From NCBI GenBank assembly GCA_002405475.1, contig DHLX01000002.1, forward strand, positions 1,471 through 35,656: DNA of 34,186 bases, given 5' to 3'. Shown here one piece after another: positions 15,440 to 24,029 of this stretch. The notes beneath the pieces were generated by a model, which worked only from the letters and a program-made list of their open reading frames with translations, made no database searches and had not been told where the DNA came from. This DNA comes from Burkholderiales bacterium UBA4657. Its GTDB lineage: Bacteria > Pseudomonadota > Gammaproteobacteria > Burkholderiales > Burkholderiaceae_E. Each line of letters starts with the position of its first letter. Position 1 is the stretch's first letter. The position numbers and the translations under genes were made by a program.

Positions 15440-15883
15440 TTATTGACGGAAACTATCGTGACAGGCTTTACAACTCGCTCCTACGGCGCCCAGTTGTGCG
15501 CGCAAGCTGTCCACACTGGCGGCTGCCGGTACCAGTTTGCCGGTTTCAGCCATGAATTTTTCCTGATACTGGCGAAACTGTGCCGCCTGTTTCCAGGGGT
15601 CGCCCTTCAGCTTGCTGGTGTTGGTATTGGACCCTGCCGGAAAAGCCTCCCACGGCATTTTGCCCAGTTGGTCAATCAGGCGCGCCGAATCTTGTGCTTT
15701 GGCCGCATCGAACGGCACTTGACCACGCGCCATGGCACTCAGCCGCCCCATGTGGTTAGCCATAATGGTAAATACCGATTGGCGATAATCGACTGCGTCT
15801 TGCACTTTGGCAAACTGGGCCTGAGCTGGCGCCGCCAGCAACAAAACTGCCCCGGTAGTACAGGCCAACAAGATCTGCTTCAT
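15440..15883 (-). CDS. Cytochrome c'
   Basis: A 147-residue protein from ATG 15883 with a typical signal peptide ending AQA before QFAKVQDAVDYRQ. The mature four-helix-bundle protein has its single haem-attachment motif CKACH six residues from the C-terminus (GASCKACHDSFRQ), the cytochrome c' layout. The helix RQSVFTIMANHMGRLSAMAR carries the family pattern for the distal side. Cytochromes c' bind NO and CO in the periplasm and may protect against nitrosative stress. It starts just before the purB stop, with 23 bp between the genes, and faces the cytochrome b561 gene. Confidence 0.9.
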   Translation of the reverse strand: MKQILLACTTGAVLLLAAPAQAQFAKVQDAVDYRQSVFTIMANHMGRLSAMARGQVPFDAAKAQDSARLIDQLGKMPWEAFPAGSNTNTSKLKGDPWKQAAQFRQYQEKFMAETGKLVPAAASVDSLRAQLGAVGASCKACHDSFRQ

Positions 15884-15906
15884 ATTCCCTCTGGTAGAGT
15901 AAAAAA

Positions 15907-17292
15907 TCATTCGATCACACGTTTTGCCAACTGTTCGGCCAGCCCCGTATAGGATTGTGGCGTCATGGCCAACAAACGCTGTTTTTCAGCGGCTGGTATG
16001 TCAAGACTTTGCACAAATTCCTGAAGCGCCTGACGTGTAATGCCTTTACCCCGGGTCAGTGCTTTAAGCTGTTCATAGGGATTAGGCACGCCATAACGAC
16101 GCATTACGGTTTGCACCGGTTCTGCGAGCACCTCCCAGCTATCGACCAGATCCAGCTCGATTCGTTCCCGATTGACCTCAAGTTTGTTCAGGCCACGCAA
16201 ACAGGCGTCGTAAGCCAGCAACGAATAACCCAAAGCGACACCCATATTTCGCAATACAGTCGAATCGGTCAGATCGCGCTGCCAGCGCGATACCGGCAGT
16301 TTTTCTGCCAGGTGATACAGCAAGGCATTGGCCAAACCCAGATTACCTTCCGAATTTTCAAAATCAATCGGGTTGACCTTGTGCGGCATCGTGGAGGAAC
16401 CAACCTCTCCCTCCTTGAGTTTCTGTTTGAAATAGCCTAACGATATATAACCCCAGACATCACGATTGAGGTCGAGCAAAATGGTATTGGTGCGCGCGAT
16501 TGCATGAAACAGTTCGGCCAGACTGTCGTGCGGTTCTATCTGAATGGTGTGCGTGTTGAATTCAAGACCCAGACCTTCAACCACACGGCGTGACAGGGCT
16601 TCCCAGTCAAGTTCAGGGTAAGCCGCAAGATGGGCGTTGTAATTACCCACGGCACCATTCATTTTTCCAAGCAGGCGGATTCGCGCTATGTCGTTGCGGG
16701 CGCGCTGCAGTCGCATGACCACATTGGCCATTTCCTTGCCCAAGGTAGTCGGGCTGGCAGGCTGGCCGTGGGTACGTGACAACATCGGCAAGGCGGCATA
16801 TTCATGCGCCAGAGTCGCCAGTTTGGCGCAAATTTTCTGCAACATCGGCAGCATGACTTGATCGCGTGCGCCATTGAGCATGAGTCCATGCGAGGTATTG
16901 TTGATATCTTCACTGGTACAGGCAAAGTGTATGAATTCGGCAGCGCGCTCGAGTTCGGCGTGTCCCTGGACTTTTTCCTTGAAGAAATATTCCACCGCCT
17001 TGACATCATGGTTGGTAACGGCTTCTATTTCTTTAATGCGCGCCGCATCGGTTACTGTAAAATCTGTCACAAGGGCTTGAAGTGCCTCACGCGCATGAAC
17101 AGAAAAGGCGGGTAGCTCGGAAAAACCGGCATCCGACAAGGCCACCAGCCAGGCCACTTCGACCTGTAAGCGGCACCGCATGAAAGCCGCTTCTGATAGA
17201 TAGTTCTGTAATGCATGAGTTTTGCTGGCGTAGCGGCCATCAAGCGGTGACAGGGCATTGAGCTGAAATGATAAATCGGGTGTAAGCGACAT
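15907..17292 (-). CDS. purB: Adenylosuccinate lyase
   Basis: A 461-residue protein from ATG 17292, starting MSLTPDLSFQLNALSPLDGR, which matches the E. coli-type enzyme of about 456 residues; an upstream in-frame ATG adds 30 unrelated residues. The fumarase/aspartase signature GSSTMPHKVNPIDFENSEGN is intact, together with HFACTSEDINNTSHG and LSRTHGQPASPTTLGKEMAN carrying the catalytic histidine. It cleaves succinyl-AICAR and adenylosuccinate in purine synthesis. Divergent from the GST gene at 17427. Confidence 0.96.
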   Translation of the reverse strand: MSLTPDLSFQLNALSPLDGRYASKTHALQNYLSEAAFMRCRLQVEVAWLVALSDAGFSELPAFSVHAREALQALVTDFTVTDAARIKEIEAVTNHDVKAVEYFFKEKVQGHAELERAAEFIHFACTSEDINNTSHGLMLNGARDQVMLPMLQKICAKLATLAHEYAALPMLSRTHGQPASPTTLGKEMANVVMRLQRARNDIARIRLLGKMNGAVGNYNAHLAAYPELDWEALSRRVVEGLGLEFNTHTIQIEPHDSLAELFHAIARTNTILLDLNRDVWGYISLGYFKQKLKEGEVGSSTMPHKVNPIDFENSEGNLGLANALLYHLAEKLPVSRWQRDLTDSTVLRNMGVALGYSLLAYDACLRGLNKLEVNRERIELDLVDSWEVLAEPVQTVMRRYGVPNPYEQLKALTRGKGITRQALQEFVQSLDIPAAEKQRLLAMTPQSYTGLAEQLAKRVIE

Positions 17293-17426
17293 AATTAAAC
17301 AGAATGGATAGGTATTACGGCCTATTTTCAGGCCAAAAATCAATTTTTCGGGAAAACCCTTCCCACCGCGCCATGTTATCACCCGGCGACCCGGCTATAC
17401 TTTAGGCTCTAGTCTGATTCATCATT

Positions 17427-18038
17427 ATGAAACTTATCGGTTCACACTCTTCACCCTATGCCCGCAAGGTTCGTATTGTTCTCGCGGAAAAAAAACTAGA
17501 CTATCAATTCGTTCTGGAAGATGTCTGGTCCCCTAACACGGGTATCAAGGAATTCAATCCGCTGGGCAAGGTTCCGTGCCTGATTATGGACGATGGCGGT
17601 GCGGTATTCGATTCACGTGTCATTTGTGAATATCTGGACGGTCTGTCGCCGAATGCACGCCTGATTCCACAAGATAGCCGGGCGCGTATTGCCGTTAAAA
17701 CCTGGGAGGCGCTGGCCGATGGCCTCTGCGATGCCGCTATTGCCGTGCGTCTGGAGTCACAACGCGCTGCCGACAGACAAGATCCGATGTCGATTTCGCG
17801 TCAAATGGGAAAAATGGACTCGGCTCTAGAAGCGATATCGAAAGGTCTGGGCGACAACCCCTGGTGTGTAGGCGTCAACATGACGCTGGCTGATATTGCT
17901 GTCGGGGCTGCGCTGGCTTACCTGGATTTTCGTTTCCCGCATATTGCCTGGCGCGAACAACACCCCAATTTGCTCCGGCTGCAAGAGAAACTGGAGAAAC
18001 GCCCTAGTTTTATTGACACCGCACCGGTTAAAGCTTAG
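17427..18038 (+). CDS. Glutathione S-transferase (YibF-like)
   Basis: A 203-residue protein with an N-terminal thioredoxin-like domain, MKLIGSHSSPYARKVRIVLA, where the Ser of SSPYAR is the expected activating residue, then FNPLGKVPCLIMDDG with the cis-proline and FDSRVICEYLD as the glutathione contact. The helical C-terminal domain includes MTLADIAVGAALAYLDFRF. Similarity by eye to E. coli YibF in length and pattern is good. The substrate is unknown; a detoxification or stress role is likely. It converges on mtgA with 9 bp between the stops. Confidence 0.9.
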   Translation: MKLIGSHSSPYARKVRIVLAEKKLDYQFVLEDVWSPNTGIKEFNPLGKVPCLIMDDGGAVFDSRVICEYLDGLSPNARLIPQDSRARIAVKTWEALADGLCDAAIAVRLESQRAADRQDPMSISRQMGKMDSALEAISKGLGDNPWCVGVNMTLADIAVGAALAYLDFRFPHIAWREQHPNLLRLQEKLEKRPSFIDTAPVKA

Positions 18039-18047
18039 CGAATCGGC

Positions 18048-18716
18048 TTATTTGGGTAATTCTGCGGCACCCATACGGCGCAGAATCAGATTGGTTTTCC
18101 AGAGCAGGCGTCGGTCGTTGCGATTCTTGTCAAAATAGCGCGGGTTAGGCAGCATGGCGGCAAGCCGTGCTGCCTGTTGCGGCCCGAGTTTTGCGGCCGG
18201 CAAACGAAAATAGTGCTGTGCCGCTGCTTCAATTCCGAACACTCCCTGACCCCATTCGACAACGTTCAAATAAATTTCAAAAATTCTTTGCTTGTCCATC
18301 CAGAACTCGAGCATGAAGGTGATGATGAATTCCTGCCCTTTGCGCAAATAACTGCGGTCACTGGTCAAAAACAGATTTTTGGCCAGTTGTTGAGTAATGG
18401 TCGAGCCTCCAGCGACCACCTTGCCGCGACGGGTATTTTTCTCGTACGCCCTTTCCAGCGCATCCCAATCGACTCCGGTGTGCTCGCTGAAGTTAGAATC
18501 TTCAGCTGCGATGACGGCTCGCTTTACATGACGCGAGATGTCCTCATAAGGTACCCACTGATGGCGCAATTCAAATACCTTGCCCTGGGTATGCATAAAG
18601 CTCGTGGTCCAGGGGTTGAGGAGTGTCCAGAATCCGAGTTTGGAAAACAAATAGACGTTAAACAAAATCGCGGCACAAACCAGCATCAGCCCCATTTTTG
18701 CCAGCGCACGTATCAT
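18048..18716 (-). CDS. mtgA: Monofunctional biosynthetic peptidoglycan transglycosylase
   Basis: About 222 residues from ATG 18716, with an N-terminal membrane anchor MIRALAKMGLMLVCAAILFN and a GT51 domain. AAEDSNFSEHTGVDWDALER holds the first catalytic glutamate, KVVAGGSTITQQLAKNLFLT the second conserved block, and RIFEIYLNVVEWGQGVFGIE the third. It polymerises lipid II glycan strands without a transpeptidase domain. The start overlaps the aroE stop by ATGA (18713-18716), which decides the start and shows coupling. Last gene of the RNase II-TonB-aroE-mtgA operon. Confidence 0.94.
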   Translation of the reverse strand: MIRALAKMGLMLVCAAILFNVYLFSKLGFWTLLNPWTTSFMHTQGKVFELRHQWVPYEDISRHVKRAVIAAEDSNFSEHTGVDWDALERAYEKNTRRGKVVAGGSTITQQLAKNLFLTSDRSYLRKGQEFIITFMLEFWMDKQRIFEIYLNVVEWGQGVFGIEAAAQHYFRLPAAKLGPQQAARLAAMLPNPRYFDKNRNDRRLLWKTNLILRRMGAAELPK

Positions 18717-19552
18717 GTTTGCGCCCGCATTTGCTGACGTAACTGGGCGATTACGGGGTCGGTGTGTGGCCGCACACCCCGCCATAGGTAAAAAGCTTCG
18801 GCGGCCTGCTCAACCAGCATGCCCAGACCGTCAGCGCAGTGCTCGGTATGCTGTCGGGCAGCGCGTAAGAACGGGGTGGGCGTTGCTGCATAAAGCATGT
18901 CATAAGCCCAGGTATTCGGGCCATAGCAACGACCCGGCACTTCAGGCGCACTGCCCTGTAAACCGGCGCTGGTTGCCTGTATGATGACATCATTGCCTGA
19001 AGGCAGATCTTGCAAAGTCCGTGCTTCAACCTGAGTCACCCCATGGCTCGGCACTACTGACAACAGGGCCTGCGCTTTCTCCAGGGTGCGGTTGGCAATG
19101 GTGATGGATTGCGGTTGTTGCTCAAGCAGGGGTAACAGGACACCGCGCACTGCGCCACCAGCGCCCAATATCAAGATTTTCTTGCCTCGAAGTGATAGCC
19201 CCAAGTTGTGTGTCAAATCTCGTACCAGACCGGCCCCGTCGGTATTGTCACCATAAAGCTGGCCTTGCTGTTGCCATAGGGTATTCACTGCCCCCGCTGA
19301 CTGCGCGCGCGGGCTGAGTTGCCCGGCCATGTCATAGGCGCGGGTCTTGAACGGTACGGTGACATTCAAACCTTTACCGCCGGCTGAAAAAAAATCTCTG
19401 ACGCAAGCCTCGAACCCATTCAGCGGAGCCAGCATTTTTTCATAGACCATATCCTGTCCGGTCTGTTGGGCAAATGCCCGATGTATTTCGGGTGATTTGC
19501 TGTGGGCTATCGGGTTGCCGACGACGGCATAGGTATCGCATGGCGAAGTCAT
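18713..19552 (-). CDS. aroE: Shikimate dehydrogenase (NADP)
   Basis: A 279-residue protein with VVGNPIAHSKSPEIHRAFAQ at the N-terminus (shikimate-binding Ser-x-Ser), LNVTVPFKTRAYD with the catalytic Lys, GDNTDGAGLVRDL with the catalytic Asp, and ILGAGGAVRGVLLPL as the NADP-binding loop. It reduces 3-dehydroshikimate to shikimate in aromatic amino-acid synthesis. The second shikimate-pathway gene in the window, aroQ, lies about 7 kb away. The start overlaps the upstream TonB-like gene by ATGA (19549-19552). Confidence 0.95.
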   Translation of the reverse strand: MTSPCDTYAVVGNPIAHSKSPEIHRAFAQQTGQDMVYEKMLAPLNGFEACVRDFFSAGGKGLNVTVPFKTRAYDMAGQLSPRAQSAGAVNTLWQQQGQLYGDNTDGAGLVRDLTHNLGLSLRGKKILILGAGGAVRGVLLPLLEQQPQSITIANRTLEKAQALLSVVPSHGVTQVEARTLQDLPSGNDVIIQATSAGLQGSAPEVPGRCYGPNTWAYDMLYAATPTPFLRAARQHTEHCADGLGMLVEQAAEAFYLWRGVRPHTDPVIAQLRQQMRAQT

Positions 19553-20418
19553 AGCGCTGATCGGGTTTCCAGTGACCCTTGGCTGAAAATGACTGTGCGG
19601 GTGATGGACAATAAATCCATCTGCTTTGCCATGTCTCCACTAAAGCGGCCATAAGGGCCGGCACGGCGCACTATGTTCAATGCGGCATTGTCCAGGGCTT
19701 TGTTGCCAGAGCTTTTACTGAGCTCCAGACTGTAAATCTGACCAAATTTATCAATCACCACGGTAATCTGCACTTGTCCATAAACCCCACGCGCCACATC
19801 CGGATAATGCTGATTGCCCCAGCGCTCGAAGCGTTGCTTGAAATTTTCCACATATAACGCTGCGGCAGAATCTTTGGCACTGGTGCCAAAATGATGCTTT
19901 TTCGGCCTTTTGTTTTCTTCTTCAATACGATTTTCAATAATCGCCTGCTGACGCTGTATCTGACGTATGGCATCGGCCAAATCAAGGCCAGATTCCTGCG
20001 GTTTGTCGGCTATCTGCTTTTGCTGCTGCAATTGTAATTTGGACATTTGCAACTGCGACAGCAGCGCGCGCTGCGCTGCTTCAAACTCTTCCTGTCGGCG
20101 TCTGGTTTCAGCCAGGGCATCGCCCTCGACGATCATGCCGGTATTCGGCAACGGGCTGGTGGCGCGTCCACGATCTTTGTCGCCGCCGCCCTCAAAATTG
20201 ACTTGAGCCAATACCTCGGCTTGCGTTGGGGCGCGCTCCGATTTGGCATTCATTAATACAATTTCCAGACCCGGATCCTGCGCCCTCACTGCCGTGAATT
20301 GCGGCATGATGAAATTGATGGTCAATATCAGCGCATGCGCGCCCAGCGAGCCAGCCAGTGCTAGCGCCATCAAGGTATTAGCGGCAATCCACGCAGACAG
20401 TTTTTTCAGCATAGGCAC
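19549..20418 (-). CDS. TonB-family energy-transducer-like protein
   Basis: A 289-residue protein with one N-terminal membrane anchor (about residues 13-36, TLMALALAGSLGAHALILTI), a long middle with a Gln-rich coiled coil (RRRQEEFEAAQRALLSQLQM and following), and a C-terminal TonB domain containing VYGQVQITVVIDKFGQIYSL and SSGNKALDNAALNIVRRAGP. It would span the periplasm and transmit energy to, or organise, outer-membrane proteins. There are no exbB/exbD genes next to it. A second ATG two codons later (20412) is an alternative start. It lies 3 bp after the RNase II gene, coupled to aroE. Confidence 0.85.
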   Translation of the reverse strand: MPMLKKLSAWIAANTLMALALAGSLGAHALILTINFIMPQFTAVRAQDPGLEIVLMNAKSERAPTQAEVLAQVNFEGGGDKDRGRATSPLPNTGMIVEGDALAETRRRQEEFEAAQRALLSQLQMSKLQLQQQKQIADKPQESGLDLADAIRQIQRQQAIIENRIEEENKRPKKHHFGTSAKDSAAALYVENFKQRFERWGNQHYPDVARGVYGQVQITVVIDKFGQIYSLELSKSSGNKALDNAALNIVRRAGPYGRFSGDMAKQMDLLSITRTVIFSQGSLETRSAL

Positions 20419-20421
20419 ATT

Positions 20422-22449
20422 TTACTGTCCGACGCCCGTAACCGGGTTGTCAGTAGCTACAAAAGTTTCTATCTGGGTCGGCACTGGTTCCAAAGTGTCC
20501 TGCTCCAGCTCGTCGAGCAATTCCTCCGACTCGGGCCGTGTCGTAACAACCGCACTCAGACGCAGTTCCAGACTCAGGGCCAGTTCATCGACCGATAGCA
20601 CTTCTACCTGCACATGGGTTCCTGGTGCGAGATGGCTTACCCCTGACAATGGAGCCGCCAAGGGTACTGACAACAAACGCGCCTGTTCGTTACGCAAAAT
20701 AACCGCATCGACCTGAACGCCGGAACCGACCCAGGCCTGCTGTTGCAGCCAGCGCAAACTCCAATAACGTTCCATCTGGTTTTGCACCTCGGCATAAGCG
20801 GCGTAGGCTGCATCAAAAGCACCAATAATGGCAAACAGGTCGGAGGAGTTTTTCTCGAATACCGGCTTGCGTCCACGTACCAGCGCTATCATTTGCCATT
20901 GATTGACCAGATCGACATAACGCCGCAGTGGCGAGCTACTCCAGGCATAATGACTGACACCTATGCCAATGTGGGGCGCGGGCACCGTACTCATTTTGAC
21001 GGCACTCTGGCGGCTACCAGGTCGTGCCCAGTGGGTTTGGGTTCGATAAATACCCGGCACCCCAGCCTGTTCCAGCATCTGGCCCCAACTGCTATTGGCA
21101 AAAATCATCCATTCAGCTACCAGTCGATCCAATGGCGCATCGCGCTGGCGTTGTTCAATCTGTATTTTTTCTTCGCCATCGAGCTGTGTCACGCGGAATG
21201 TAAAATCGGTACGATTGCGCGGCTCGGGTTTGCCGCGCAGTTGTTCCCGTTGTTGCGCCAGAATCTGTGTCAGTTGCCACAAGACTTGCAGTTCGCGCTT
21301 AAAAGGAAATTCGGTGCTGGTATCAGCCAGCGTAGCTTCGGTAATGATCTGATCGAGCTCGTCATGCCTGAGATTGGCCTCGATCAATACTTGCTCCAGC
21401 ACTGTCTGGCGCGACAGGCATTGTCCGGTGCCAAGATCAAACTCGGCATACAGGCTCAGGGCCGGACAGGTTCGCCCTTGCGCCAGGGTAAATGCGTCAA
21501 CGACCGCTTCGGGCAACATGGTAATTTTCTCGCCCGGCATATAGACGGTGGATAAGCGTTTGCGTGCCACTGTATCCAGCGCACTGTCGGGCGCGAAACC
21601 GCTACCAGGTGCGGCAATGTGTACGCCTATTTTGACTTGCCGGTCTGTCAACCACTGTACCGAAAAAGCGTCATCAATCTCGGTAGTCATGGAATCATCA
21701 ATCGAAAAAGCTCGAGCCGTGGCCGTGGGTAAATCTTCCGGCAGCTCGGGTACGGCTATTGGCTCGAACCCGGTTCCACGCGGAAACCATTCGACCAAAA
21801 AACGTGTGCGGTGAATGTCCTTGACGCTGGCAAAGGCACCTACACGCTGCAACAGGCTCAATGAGCTGAGTTGCAGCTCATGCGCGGCCTGATCCAGAGC
21901 CTTGTACTCGGTCGAGTTTTTATCGGGCTTGAACGCCAGATAGGGCACTTTCTCGCGCCAGTCTTCGGGTAAGCCCCCGCCTTTGAGTTCACTGACCCAC
22001 TGCGCCTGCAACAGGGCTTGTTGACGTTTTTTTTCCAGGCCGGCGAGTGCCGCCTTTAACTCGGCCTCGGGGGCTGGTTTGTAGCGCCCCTTGCCCTTGC
22101 GCCGAAAATAGATTGGCGCTGCCTGCAAAGCCAGCAACAACGCCAGCCACTGTACGGGAGTAGGAGGCTGACCGAAATAGTCCGCGCCCAGGGTGGCAAT
22201 ATCAAACTCGTCGTGCGGTGCTACTTCCCATAGGAAAGCCACATCCAGGGTTTCAGACAGAACTTGTGCCTGAGGCAGAATCTGCTTCGCATCGGGCTGG
22301 GAAAATTTCAATACAACTTGACCAGCCTTGACTTTGGCGCGACGCCCGGTCGTTAATTCGACCTGATAGCCGGTCGGCTCGGTGCCGCCCGTTGTTTCCA
22401 GTACAGTGCCGGCCTTGATTTCACCGTCTTCTTCAAATAATAGATTCAT
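20422..22449 (-). CDS. RNase II-family exoribonuclease (RNB domain)
   Basis: A 675-residue protein. The N-terminal part is a small beta-barrel region beginning MNLLFEEDGEIKAGTVLETT. The central RNB catalytic domain contains FSIDDSMTTEIDDAFSVQW, whose four Asp/Glu residues match the metal-binding set of RNase II, followed by VHIAAPGSGFAPDSALD and YMPGEKITMLPE. The later segment ISHYAWSSSPLRRYVDLVNQ-like block (given here as SHYAWSSSPLRRYVDLVN) is the conserved RNA-anchoring region. It degrades single-stranded RNA 3' to 5'. It may be rnb or a betaproteobacterial paralogue, so I leave the symbol open. First gene of the operon, divergent from the universal stress gene by 69 bp. Confidence 0.88.
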   Translation of the reverse strand: MNLLFEEDGEIKAGTVLETTGGTEPTGYQVELTTGRRAKVKAGQVVLKFSQPDAKQILPQAQVLSETLDVAFLWEVAPHDEFDIATLGADYFGQPPTPVQWLALLLALQAAPIYFRRKGKGRYKPAPEAELKAALAGLEKKRQQALLQAQWVSELKGGGLPEDWREKVPYLAFKPDKNSTEYKALDQAAHELQLSSLSLLQRVGAFASVKDIHRTRFLVEWFPRGTGFEPIAVPELPEDLPTATARAFSIDDSMTTEIDDAFSVQWLTDRQVKIGVHIAAPGSGFAPDSALDTVARKRLSTVYMPGEKITMLPEAVVDAFTLAQGRTCPALSLYAEFDLGTGQCLSRQTVLEQVLIEANLRHDELDQIITEATLADTSTEFPFKRELQVLWQLTQILAQQREQLRGKPEPRNRTDFTFRVTQLDGEEKIQIEQRQRDAPLDRLVAEWMIFANSSWGQMLEQAGVPGIYRTQTHWARPGSRQSAVKMSTVPAPHIGIGVSHYAWSSSPLRRYVDLVNQWQMIALVRGRKPVFEKNSSDLFAIIGAFDAAYAAYAEVQNQMERYWSLRWLQQQAWVGSGVQVDAVILRNEQARLLSVPLAAPLSGVSHLAPGTHVQVEVLSVDELALSLELRLSAVVTTRPESEELLDELEQDTLEPVPTQIETFVATDNPVTGVGQ

Positions 22450-22518
22450 ACTTGATCCAGATTAAGCACAAGATTGTACGTCGCGCTACACTTCTAGTCT
22501 GTTTAACCGGAGGATGTT

Positions 22519-22941
22519 ATGAAAATTCTGATTGCCGTGGATGGAAGTGAGTACACCAAAAAAGCTGTCGATTACCTGATCGAACATAAATCTGTATTCG
22601 GCGACAAGCCGCAGCTGAGCTGTATTCATGTCTCACTGACCTTGCCACCGCGGGCAGCCAGCGCAGTGGGTAAAGAAGTAGTACAAGGCTACTACGCCGA
22701 TGAAACCAAAGCTGCGAGCGATGCAGCTTTGAAAAAACTGGCCAAGGCTGGCATAACCGCCAAACTGATCGCCAAAGTCGGGCATCCTGGTGATGAAATC
22801 GCCAAAGCTGCCGAAAAAGGCAAGTTTGACATGGTCGTCATGGGCTCACATGGTCATGGTACGTTTAAAAATCTGATTATGGGCTCGGTGGCCACCAAAG
22901 TGCTGGCCAACTGCAAAGTGCCGGTGTTGTTGATTCGCTAG
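22519..22941 (+). CDS. Universal stress protein (UspA family)
   Basis: A 140-residue single Usp domain. It starts MKILIAVDGSEYTKKAVDYL and ends with VMGSHGHGTFKNLIMGSVAT and CKVPVLLIR, the G-x2-G-x9-G-S/T ATP-binding motif. This places it in the ATP-binding subgroup. Usp proteins build up in growth arrest and stress, and the targets are unknown. GGAGG before ATG 22519 is a strong ribosome binding site. A single-gene unit, with a hairpin downstream at 22970. Confidence 0.93.
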   Translation: MKILIAVDGSEYTKKAVDYLIEHKSVFGDKPQLSCIHVSLTLPPRAASAVGKEVVQGYYADETKAASDAALKKLAKAGITAKLIAKVGHPGDEIAKAAEKGKFDMVVMGSHGHGTFKNLIMGSVATKVLANCKVPVLLIR

Positions 22942-22969
22942 TGTCGGCCTGGTGTCAAGGGTGAGAATG

Positions 22970-22996
22970 AAGCTACAGCGCTAGCGCTTGTAGCTT
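22970..22996 (+). terminator. Hairpin downstream of the universal stress gene
   Basis: AAGCTACA (22970-22977) pairs with TGTAGCTT (22989-22996), and GCGC on each side of TA extends the stem, with one T bulged. The only T-rich run after it is weak (GCTTAAAAATA), so it may be an imperfect or factor-dependent terminator, or simply a stable 3' end. Confidence 0.45.
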
Positions 22997-23054
22997 GCTT
23001 AAAAATACTCTATTCGAATCCAATTGAACAACGCACCCACACCTTATGTCCCAG

Positions 23055-23258
23055 CTCGAGGAGGATTCAGCCTGAGGGGCTCATGTGTCCAGCCGAGGTG
23101 ACGAGGTTGAGCCGGGCAGTGGGCGAGACGCTGTCTGAGCGACTGGGCGCAAGCGAAGGAAGCGAGTTTGGCTCGCCCCGGCGGAAACCGAAGGAGCCGA
23201 GGGTAGCCGGTGAAGCCGGTCGCAGACGCCTGGGACTCTCAGGCTGAAACCTTCTCGA
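23055..23258. repeat. MITE-like palindromic element with 21-bp terminal inverted repeats
   Basis: A GC-rich block of about 204 bp between two convergent genes. The ends, 23056-23076 and 23238-23258, are inverted repeats of 21 bp with two mismatches (outer parts TCGAGGAGG and CCTTCTCGA, inner part TTCAGCCTGAG). Inside, GGGCGAG (23121-23127) pairs with CTCGCCC (23172-23178), and further short repeats (GAGCCG, AGCCGGTGAAGCCGG) fill the rest. The pentamer CCCAG occurs at 23050-23054 and again at 23259-23263, a possible target-site duplication. There is no transposase. It could be a miniature transposable element or a structured RNA 3' end. An open minus-strand frame inside it looks like by-product coding. 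Confidence 0.65.
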
Positions 23259-23288
23259 CCCAGATAAAAAAACCATTAAACCAAAAGC

Positions 23289-24029
23289 TCAAACCGTCAA
23301 TCCACCGCCGACTTCAATCACCGCCCCATTGATATAACTGGCTTCATCACTCGCTAAAAAAGCATAGACATTGGCTATTTCCTCCGGTGTTCCCAGGCGG
23401 CGCAGGGGTACCCGCTCTTTCATGCCCTCCAATACTTTTTCGGGAATGGTGTCGAGAATATGGGTGGCGATAAAACCAGGGCAGACCGCATTGACGCGAA
23501 TGCCTTTCGGCCCCAATTCCCGCGCCCAGGTTTTGGCAAAGCCAATGACCCCAAATTTGCTGGCGGCATAATTGGTCTGGCCAAAATTGCCGTACAAGCC
23601 GACTACGCTGGAAGCATTCAAAATAACGCCGCTGCCTTGTGCAATCATCAGTTCGACCACCGCCTGGGTGCAGTGGAATACACCTTTTAAATTAACATTG
23701 ATCACCTTGTCGAACTGTTCTTCGGTCATCTTGACCAAACGTGCATCCATGGTGATGCCTGCGTTGTTCACCAGAATATCGATGCGCCCATAAACCTCGC
23801 AGATTTTCATGACCATGGCATCTAGTTCTGGTCGCTGCGTGACATCCAGCGCAAAGCCGCGTGCCTGACTGCCCGCTGCCTGCAAGTCACGTACCGCCCG
23901 ATCTACTGCCTCCGGTTTCAAATCAACGACGACCACTATGGCTCCCTCGCGGGCAAATTTCTGTGCCGTCGCCCAACCAATACCGCCTGCGGCGCCCGTA
24001 ATAACAGCTACTTTCTGATGCAATCTCAT
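23289..24029 (-). CDS. 3-oxoacyl-ACP reductase-like SDR (FabG-like)
   Basis: A 246-residue classical SDR. VITGAAGGIGWATAQKFARE is the TGxxxGIG cofactor motif, ILVNNAGITMDARLVKM the NNAG motif, NASSVVGLYGNFGQTNYAAS with the following K forms the Ser-Tyr-Lys catalytic set, and VCPGFIATHIL plus the C-terminal YINGAVIEVGGGLTV fit FabG/PhaB enzymes. It would reduce a 3-oxoacyl thioester with NADPH. The gene is not in a fab cluster; it follows mpl with an ATGA overlap (24026-24029), so a specialised role or use in polyhydroxybutyrate metabolism cannot be excluded. Confidence 0.85.
   Translation of the reverse strand: MRLHQKVAVITGAAGGIGWATAQKFAREGAIVVVVDLKPEAVDRAVRDLQAAGSQARGFALDVTQRPELDAMVMKICEVYGRIDILVNNAGITMDARLVKMTEEQFDKVINVNLKGVFHCTQAVVELMIAQGSGVILNASSVVGLYGNFGQTNYAASKFGVIGFAKTWARELGPKGIRVNAVCPGFIATHILDTIPEKVLEGMKERVPLRRLGTPEEIANVYAFLASDEASYINGAVIEVGGGLTV

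Noticed and set aside
20743..21555. 270-codon plus-strand open frame opposite the RNase II gene
   Set aside because: It is antisense to a well-supported RNB-domain gene and its translation shows no domain pattern.
23067..23276. 69-codon minus-strand open frame inside the palindromic element
   Set aside because: It follows the repeat structure, has biased low-complexity composition and no start signals; better explained as a by-product of the element.
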